A stretch of 64,000 bases of DNA, taken from the NCBI GenBank assembly GCA_009193035.1, contig SWDT01000069.1, positions 186,001-250,000 on the forward strand, read 5' to 3'. Shown here one piece after another: positions 57,612 to 64,000 of the stretch. The notes under the pieces were generated by a model. It did no database searches. It was not told the origin of the DNA and was given only the letters and a program-made list of their open reading frames with translations. A program made the position numbers and the translations under genes. Source of the DNA: Halicephalobus mephisto (lineage: Eukaryota; Nematoda; Chromadorea; Rhabditida; Panagrolaimidae). The first letter of the stretch is position 1. The number at the start of each line of letters is the position of its first letter.

Positions 57612-58768
57612 ATGGCCAATAATCGGTTTGAAGGGAAAATTGTTCTTGTAACCGGATCTGATTCTGGAATAGGTCAGCAGGTCCTGCTCGGATTCGCGAA
57701 AGAAGGAGCTTCCGTGGTTATTCATGGGATTGATGATGGATCTCTCGAGGAAACAGCCGGACTCTTGGAGAAGGAAGGGGTAAATGAATCGAGGTATTTC
57801 AAAATAAAAGGTCTTTTCGAAAACGACAAGTTCATCGAGGAGTTGATGGAGAAAACTATCCAACGATTCGGGAGACTGGATATCCTGGTCAACAACGCTG
57901 GTTTGTTCAAGAAACCTGGCCTAGACTCATTCAAGGACTCTTACGAAATCGAGAACATGGACTATCTCTGGAAAGTCAACACGAGAGCGTAGGTTTTTGA
58001 AGTCTTAATAAAGCAGAATAGACCGTGGAGTTGACGAATAACCGATTGTGGAGCGCTCTCATTACTCTACTGTGGTTTCTCGATTTGAAAAAACAGCTCC
58101 AGTAAAATTACGGATAGTATCTGGAGAATCAGAAAACAGTTATTTCTGAATTCTATTCTCGATTTTATTGGTCATTTTCGAACAATAACTCTGGTGAATA
58201 ACTAAATAAGGTCTAAGGGAAATCTTTTTTCAATTAGTGTCCTTCACTTTGTTGTTTCGACTTCAGGTCCTTCGCCTTGATAGAACTCGCTCTCCCCCAC
58301 CTCCAGAAGACTAAGGGGTGCATCATCAACACCTGCTCCATCGCTGGAGTGGACATGGTTGGGAAGCAAATTCACGTTGTCGCCTATGCCACGTCCAAAT
58401 CCGCTCTACTGACTTTGACGAGGTTCCAGTCAGTCAGATGCGCACCCTTAGGGGTCAGGGTCAATGGAGTCCTTCCGGGGATCCATGACAGTCCCTTCAT
58501 GAGGAAGAATTTCAATGACCTGAAGACAGAAGAAGATGCAAGAAGATATCAGGCTCATGTTTGTTTGTTTTCCGTACTTGGAGAGACTACGGCAATCATT
58601 TAGGTGAAGAATCTGGTGACTCGAATTCCGGCGGGAGTCCTCGGACAAGTCCCAAATTTGGTCCAGAGTTACTTGAACCTCGCGGCTTCAAGCTACATGA
58701 ATGGGGCTATCTGGGTGCAGGACGGCGGCAGACTCTATTGGGCTTCTGAAACCGAGTATTTATTCTAA
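57612..58768 (+). CDS. Short-chain dehydrogenase/reductase (SDR), copy 3
   Basis: Exons 57612-57988, 58267-58558 and 58604-58768 join in phase to 277 residues. Motifs: VTGSDSGIGQQV (cofactor), VNNAGLF, NTCSIAGVDM with the catalytic Ser, YATSKSAL with Tyr and Lys, VNGVLPGIHDSPF, and GAIWVQDGGRLYW. It is related to copies 1 and 2 in plan but has no near-identical tract with them. The first intron is 278 bases; the second is 45. The three SDRs form a local cluster (minus, minus, plus), probably from old tandem duplication. Substrate unknown. Confidence 0.92.
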
Positions 58769-59759
58769 ATTTTGTTTTTTGACTCGAAAAATAAATCTTC
58801 AATTTGGAAAAATGCACTGGCACTGAAGGGCTGGAAATCTTGGTATAATTGAAATCGGTAGTGGTTCCGTTTCCAGCTAGACCCCGACAGAATGGCAGCT
58901 GTTTCGCTGGATCCGACTCCCACGGGTCAGAAGAATCTATAAGGTGAGTTCCAATTCCGAAATGTGACAAGCAATAGTTGGAAGTAGTGTGGAATTGAAC
59001 CAATTGCGTGATGAATGCTAAATGATTCCTTAGATGTAATGGCATCGAATATGTGGTGGAGGTTACGATGTGTTGAAATGAGCAGCATGGCCGAGTCAAA
59101 TACAGCGAGTAAATTTGAATTGAGTATGCAAACAGTACATGGTCCATTTAACCGGATTGTGACGGCACATATTCGAGTCAAATGTATAACAATCGATTGT
59201 GGCCTACCGAGATAGATCTCTGCAATTGACGGATTTAATGATTCCTCAACTTTTTAAGATGCAAATGCTCGGATGAAGTCACTTTGTTGGAAATTGTCTT
59301 CGCTGCTTCCTGTTCAAGATGACTGAATGCCCAAAGGATATTTATATTTTCCAGAATTACCTAAGGGTTACCCAGTTTTGCTTTAGCCAAAGTAAATATT
59401 AAGCCGCGCCCAATTTCGCTTTCATAATTCCCGTCACCCACTAATTAGTTTCGATCCTTCGTAGGTTTCCGTAAAACCTCGAATTTAAATTTCCCACTAG
59501 CATGGTCATTTCTCATTTGTCCGGAGTTTATGATACATTAGGATTAACGACGTATGTCTAAGAGTCCGAGTGCCAATTAATGGCTTTGGCAGTCAACCGA
59601 CTGGATCTTTTCCTGCCGCTAATCGAGGTTCGGAATAAATGCCAATCTAGTGAGACAGAGCGTTACCTGGATACGGGGAGAACGCCAAAACCGAAACCAT
59701 GGTCAGTTTTTCCTGACTGACCAATTGGAAAAACGCGGCTGGCAATAGTCCAGTCTGAG
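58769..59759. other. Intergenic region
   Basis: AATAAA at 58790-58795 is the likely polyadenylation signal of the SDR gene. Beyond it no gene is recognised; frames of 66-146 codons in 58707-59215 overlap in antisense and have no recognised similarity. The stretch before 59760 should hold the promoter of the coiled-coil gene. Confidence 0.45.
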
Positions 59760-62065
59760 ATGAATCGATCGCCGGTAAAAAAAGCCCCCGACCCCAACAG
59801 AGGCCTCGTTGTCAAAGGTTAGTTTTTATTTCCCGTAGACTTAATGACGGTGCCCCTTCAGGGTCGGGCTACACCCCCTCGGTCCAGTTCAAGCCCCCCA
59901 GCTCCCTCGCCCCCAAGAGGTCTTCTGTAGCCTTCGGTCTCACCACGAGGAAAGTCAGAATCCAGTCCCAGCCCCCTGTGAGCAACTTGAAGAGAAGTGG
60001 AAGTGTCGGAAGTGTCCTTTCCAACCGAGTGCCCCTGGCCCCGAGGTCGGCGACTTCCTCGAGTTCAGGCGAGCGTGGTCAACTGAGCGAACATCAAAGC
60101 CTAGGCCGGACCAGGCCGCTTACCGTTTCTGCTGGAAGCTCACAGTAAGTTTGACTTGAAACGTTTTCAAAACACCCCATTCTGCACTTTTATCCTCAAC
60201 TATCATCCTTAATTGAAACCCACTTCCAGACCAGTCATCTGCAACTGCCAACACCCAGCGGATTTATCTTTCCTCGAAGACGTTTATGTACAGAATCTAC
60301 AAACGCAAATAGAAGTCTTGGAAATTGAGAATTCTTTACTGTAAGTCTCTGGTCCTTAAAGTTATTCTGACTTTAACTTCAGGAAGAAACAATCGCAATC
60401 AACTCTACCTCCAACGTCCTCCTACCAAACGACAATGCCGAGTTATTCCAAGCCCCTAATTAGAGAAGAAACTATCAACACCACCGGTGCCCCAGGGGCT
60501 TCCTCCTGGGCTCATGCGGCTATTCCCACATCGTCTACTTCCAGAAACGGTGTCACAACTTCAAAACACGTGGAATTCCGGAAAAGAACGGAAACCGAAG
60601 AAGACGAATTATTCTCCAGACTCGAGGAGTCTCTTCAGAAAGAGCAAAAATTAGAAGATCGACTGAAAAAACAGATTGCCGAAAATCGGAAACTGAGCGC
60701 CATCAACGAAGAAGCCCAGACAAAGTTGGAGGAAGTCACGGAAGAACTCAGACAACTTGAAGGGAAGGTCACCAAGGAGAGGAGGAATCTGATGGAGGAT
60801 AACGTGGAACTCCAGAGAAGGCTGGACGAGCTGACTCCTCTCCTTGCCGAGAAGGAGGCACAGATAGCCAAGTTACTGAACGAGAAGGAAGGCCTGAACT
60901 CCAGACTCCGGACAGCGACCACTCAACTGAGTGCCTTGCAGAACCGCGTGGAGGAGCAGAAAAGGGAGGAATCCCTTATGTCCGAGATGGATTCCGAGAG
61001 GAAACAGGAGATTGAACGGCTTAAGAATAAGATACGACAGATGGAAGCCGAGATGGACAACTTCAGGGTCAAGGAAAATAATTACTTGGTGAGTTCAGAA
61101 GTTAAAGGCATCGTCGAGGAAAGTAGTTTTAAAATGGATGATTGAATTTTAGGAGGAGATAACAACGCTCCAAAGGAAACTGAAAGAGGAAGAACTCATG
61201 TCCAAGAAAGCGTCCACTCTCCATCGGAAGGTCATCGAGGACAACGAGATCTTGATCAAGGAGAACTCCACACTCTCCAGCCAGGTGAATCGTCTTGAAA
61301 GCATTGTCCAGCAGCATAAGTCGGAACTGAATGAGAGACGGTACTCGGGCAGACGGGAATCGGAAGTCAGCGAGGTAGTTCATTCGGCGCTTGGTTTAGT
61401 TAATCAGTCCTTTCCAGTTGAGACAAACCGAAAAGACTCTCAGGAACGAGATTCTCAGACTCGAAGACAGGATACGGAGGGAGCAAGATGTTGTAAGGAC
61501 CTTGGAAAACCAGATAAAAGACAGGGAGTACACGGAGTCCGAGTCCCGAACCCTGCTGACGAGGACCCAGAAGGAGCTGGAGGGACTCGAAGCTCTATCG
61601 AAATCGCTCACCAACGAGAATACCGGTCTGAGAGAAGAGAAGATCTCACTCAACGAGAGGATTGAGTATCTGCAGAGAAAGGTGAGTCGGTGCTTGTGGG
61701 AGAACTCTGAGTCACAGTTTCAGCTGGGGGAGAAGGAACTCGAGATTCACGAACTGACGGCCGATCTCGACAACTTCAAGAGGAAGTACAACGAAGCCAC
61801 CTCCCAACTACGGAAGGACATGGACATCCAGTCGGAACGGTCTCAGGAACTTGAGGAAATTGTTCGTAAAGTACACGAGTTGTCGGACTCCCTACCTCGG
61901 AGACCACGATCCCGGTCCCGGTCGAGGTCGAGTTCTGTCGCCAACCGCCGTCAGTTTGCGGAGAACCGACTGACCTCCAGCTCCGTCGTCTCCGTGGAGT
62001 CCGTCTCAGGTTCTCCAACCAGGAGACTCTCCGACAGATATCGAAGAACAGTCAAACTAGATTAG
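59760..62065 (+). CDS. Coiled-coil protein with a basic N terminus and SR-type tail
   Basis: Seven exons (59760-59817, 59862-60144, 60230-60340, 60383-61088, 61153-61374, 61418-61681, 61724-62065) join in phase to 661 residues. I do not recognise a named family. Residues 1-110 are basic, Ser/Pro-rich and disordered. A short cysteine-histidine element (VICNCQHPADLSFLED) leads into a heptad block (YVQNLQTQIEVLEIENSLLK). After a Ser/Thr-rich spacer, residues about 205-610 form a long coiled coil of E, K, L and Q heptads. The tail has an arginine-serine run (RPRSRSRSRSSS). This plan suits a cytoskeletal or centrosome/cilium scaffold, but that is inference. The 42-base intron at 61682-61723 (GTGAGT...TTTCAG) is a multiple of three with no stop, so its retention would simply add 14 residues. 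Confidence 0.75.
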
Positions 62066-62794
62066 CTCAGATATCATGCTCACATATCCAAATAATAAAT
62101 ATACTGATTTTTGGCTTTCTCTTCATCCACTTTCTGGTGAAATCGTCTAGTTCATTCTCCTTCAGGATTGAGCTGAGTCGAGAGTGTCGTCTAAACGTAA
62201 CTGGTGAAATCCGTTTCCCTTCCTTCTTTGCTCCTCTCTCTCGAGTTGCTCTTCGCGCCTCCTGTTCTCTGACGATGTTGACTCGAACCATTAAGACAGT
62301 CATTGTCCGTGATCTGCTTTTTGTTGCTCTAGTTTTCACGTGTTTCTTCTCCTGCCTGGTTTTTCCAGCTCTTGTTGAGTTCAAGAGTTTCGAAGGGTGA
62401 ATTAATGTTGTTTGTGGCTGAGAAAACAGAACTTGGTGTTATTAGAAAATAAGAAACTGATAAATTTAACTCGTTTTAACTATTTCAGTAAGAGTTTGTA
62501 CCGTCAAATCTTTTCGTTATTTTGCTGTAGAACAATTGTAATTAGTAAGGTTGATTGAGAATTAGCAATAGAAAGTTTTTGTAAAATCGAGGTCGAGAAA
62601 ACCGACAATGTTACCAACGTGATAAATCTCTTCCGAATCCCCGGAGTAGTAAATGAACAAAGTATAAGGTACTAATGTCACTCAAATGTTAGAGTTTGGA
62701 CAAGTCTTTGCGTTTGGCAGAATGCCCTTCTTTGCCAATCAACGCTGTTTTTAGTTCGGATTTGTTTTTCGTGCTTCTCACGTTTCCTCGGGAA
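62066..62794. other. Intergenic region with an ambiguous small frame
   Basis: AATAAA at 62094-62099 follows the coiled-coil gene. An ATG at 62275 opens a 41-codon plus-strand frame with one hydrophobic segment (LLFVALVFTCFFSCLVF) that ends at 62400. A basic minus-strand frame overlaps it (62067-62384). I cannot tell which, if either, is translated. Confidence 0.35.
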
Positions 62795-63360
62795 ATGCAC
62801 TCTCGTCAGCTTCTCAGACATGTTTTCGCTCTTCCTTCTCGTCTTCTGAGGCAACCATGTTCCACAGCTTCTACTACAACTCCGAAAACTGTAGATGAGC
62901 TCGAGTTCGAGGATTTTGAAGAAATTATTGAGGAAGTTCAAAGTCAATCTCAAGATAGTGTAAGTTTCTCAACTTCCCCATATATTGACTTGCTTTTGAT
63001 TTTCAGAATGCCTCTTTTTCTAAGCTTTTGCGTAATTCCAAATTTGTCCAACTTGGTGACTTGGATGGAAGATTAGTTGTTGGAAATATTGTCCATCGTG
63101 TCAATGACGATCTTTACATCGATTTCGGTCTCAAATTTAACGCTGTTTGCAAAGCTAAAGATGATGGCAAGTACACTGTTGGGTCCAGAGTTCTCCTGCG
63201 ACTCCACGACCCAGAACTGTCCGAGAAATTCCTAGGATCTAAGCATGATTTGACTCTTTTGGAAGCTGACGCAACACTTGTTAAACTTCTCGGTTCTGCT
63301 GGGCAAAGAAGGCAGGAGCAGAAAAAGAGTCCGGAAAGCAATGTGGAATCTCAAACATGA
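62795..63360 (+). CDS. mrps-28: Mitochondrial small-subunit ribosomal protein MRPS28
   Basis: A component of the small subunit of the mitochondrial ribosome with an S1-like OB fold. Exons 62795-62959 and 63007-63360 join in phase to 172 residues (human about 187). The N terminus is basic and rich in Arg, Leu and Ser (MHSRQLLRHVFALPSRLL), a mitochondrial targeting sequence. After an acidic linker, the MRPS28 domain runs FSKLLRNSKFVQLGDLDGRL, VVGNIVHRVNDDLYIDFGLK, FNAVC, VGSRVLLRLHDPELSEKFLG and LLEADATLV. The end is polar with QRRQEQKK. An in-frame ATG 99 bases upstream exists, but the targeting sequence starts at the one chosen. pgk-1 follows 155 bp downstream on the same strand. Confidence 0.92.
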
Positions 63361-63515
63361 TTTTGTTTTGTTTGTTGAATTTTAGTGAATAGATTGAAAA
63401 TTAGGAACTTTGAGCGATCTTTGGTCTTGTTTATGGTTGACAGTCCTTAATTACCTTCTTTATCGATCAATTTCCCATTTACCATTGCTCATTTTAGGTG
63501 CTTCGGTTACTGAGA
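63361..63515 (+). promoter_or_regulatory. Operon-like intercistronic spacer with trans-splice acceptor
   Basis: From the mrps-28 stop to the pgk-1 ATG is 155 bp. GCTCATTTTAG ends at 63497, 137 bp after the stop, matching the spacing between cistrons in nematode operons. Confidence 0.55.
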
Positions 63516-64000
63516 ATGACTCTCCAAAAGCTCTCTATTGACAAGATTGATCTCAAGGACAAGCGTGTTCTTATCCGTGTGGACTTTAACGTTCCTCAAA
63601 AGGAAGGCAAGATCACCAACAACCAACGCATTGTAGCTGCTCTTCCGACTGTAAAGGTTTGGCTTGTTGTAATTCGAGAGCGTTATAGGTGAGTCGTTTC
63701 AGCATGCGTTGGACAGTGGAGCTAAGGCCGTCATTCTTATGAGCCATCTTGGACGTCCTGATGGACGGAAGCAGGCAAAGTACACTCTTGAACCTGTCGC
63801 TGCTGAGATTGAGAAGTTGCTTGGGAAGAAGGTTACATTCCTGAATGATTGTGTTGGCCCAGAAGTTGAGTCCGTCACTGCAAACCCAGAACCAGGATCT
63901 GTTATTCTCCTTGAAAATCTCAGATTCCATTTGGAAGAAGAGGGGAAAGGAGTTAACGAGGCTGGGGAGAAAATCAAGGCTTCCAAGGAGGACGTTGAGA
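63516..64000 (+). CDS. pgk-1: Phosphoglycerate kinase, 5' part (cut by window end)
   Basis: Transfers phosphate from 1,3-bisphosphoglycerate to ADP in glycolysis. Exon 1 is 63516-63656 and exon 2 runs from 63703 past the end of the window; 146 of about 417 residues are visible. Exact family sequence: [12 protein letters not shown] (substrate-binding Arg and Asp), [13 protein letters not shown], then MSHLGRPDG across from the junction, LNDCVGPEV and ILLENLRFH. The start is MTLQKLSI; an upstream non-ATG extension of the frame lies before the splice acceptor at 63497. Placement after mrps-28 suggests co-transcription. Confidence 0.96.

Overview
This is a piece of nematode nuclear genome, about 40% GC by eye. 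Most genes carry several introns of 40-50 bases with GT...(T)TTCAG borders. Many start codons lie just after a lone 3' splice site with no upstream exon, which is the signature of spliced-leader trans-splicing. The proteins have clear worm relatives (AGS-3, NST-1, GCP2-type peptidase, FATP-type ACS, GPC-type G-gamma, BGNT-type glycosyltransferase). I cannot name the species. Joining exons in consistent phase turned the many short open frames into about 21 gene models.

Layout. 1-3 kb: an intact GT49 glycosyltransferase gene (minus). 3-4 kb: a single-exon gene of an unnamed F-box-like family. 4-9.7 kb: AT-rich, nearly gene-free. 9.7-12.3 kb: MARVEL-domain membrane protein (plus), then a secreted lustrin-type cysteine-rich protein (minus). 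12.5-17 kb: nucleostemin nst-1 (minus) and a USP16/45-like deubiquitinase (plus) diverging from one 0.7 kb promoter region. 17-19 kb: a gap holding a mariner-like MITE. 19-25.8 kb: FATP-type acyl-CoA synthetase (plus) and a glutamate carboxypeptidase II-like peptidase (minus); the large first intron of the peptidase contains a second F-box-like gene on the other strand. 25.8-30.3 kb: no recognisable gene. 30.3-35 kb: ags-3/LGN with TPRs and four GoLoco motifs. 35.3-46.4 kb (minus): eIF2B-beta followed 137 bp later by a 2734-residue CABIN1/Hir3 homologue, an operon-like pair. The last CABIN1 intron is filled by a 1.2 kb long-inverted-repeat element. 46.8-48.8 kb: poly(A) polymerase. 50.3-51.6 kb: a frameshifted second copy of the GT49 gene, in inverted orientation. 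51.7-58.8 kb: transketolase, a short G-gamma gene, and three short-chain dehydrogenases. 59.8-62.1 kb: a coiled-coil protein with an SR-type tail. 62.8 kb to the end: mrps-28 and the start of pgk-1, spaced like an operon.

Most genes are housekeeping: translation (eIF2B-beta, mrps-28), ribosome biogenesis (nst-1), mRNA 3' processing (pap), chromatin (CABIN1), central carbon metabolism (tkt-1, pgk-1), lipid activation and G-protein signalling. The unusual content is structural. There are two sharp-edged tracts of near-identity between otherwise diverged paralogues: 999 bp for GT49, 48 kb apart and inverted, and 278 bp for the SDR pair. There is a long hairpin element in an intron, a nested antisense gene, and a GC-AG intron.
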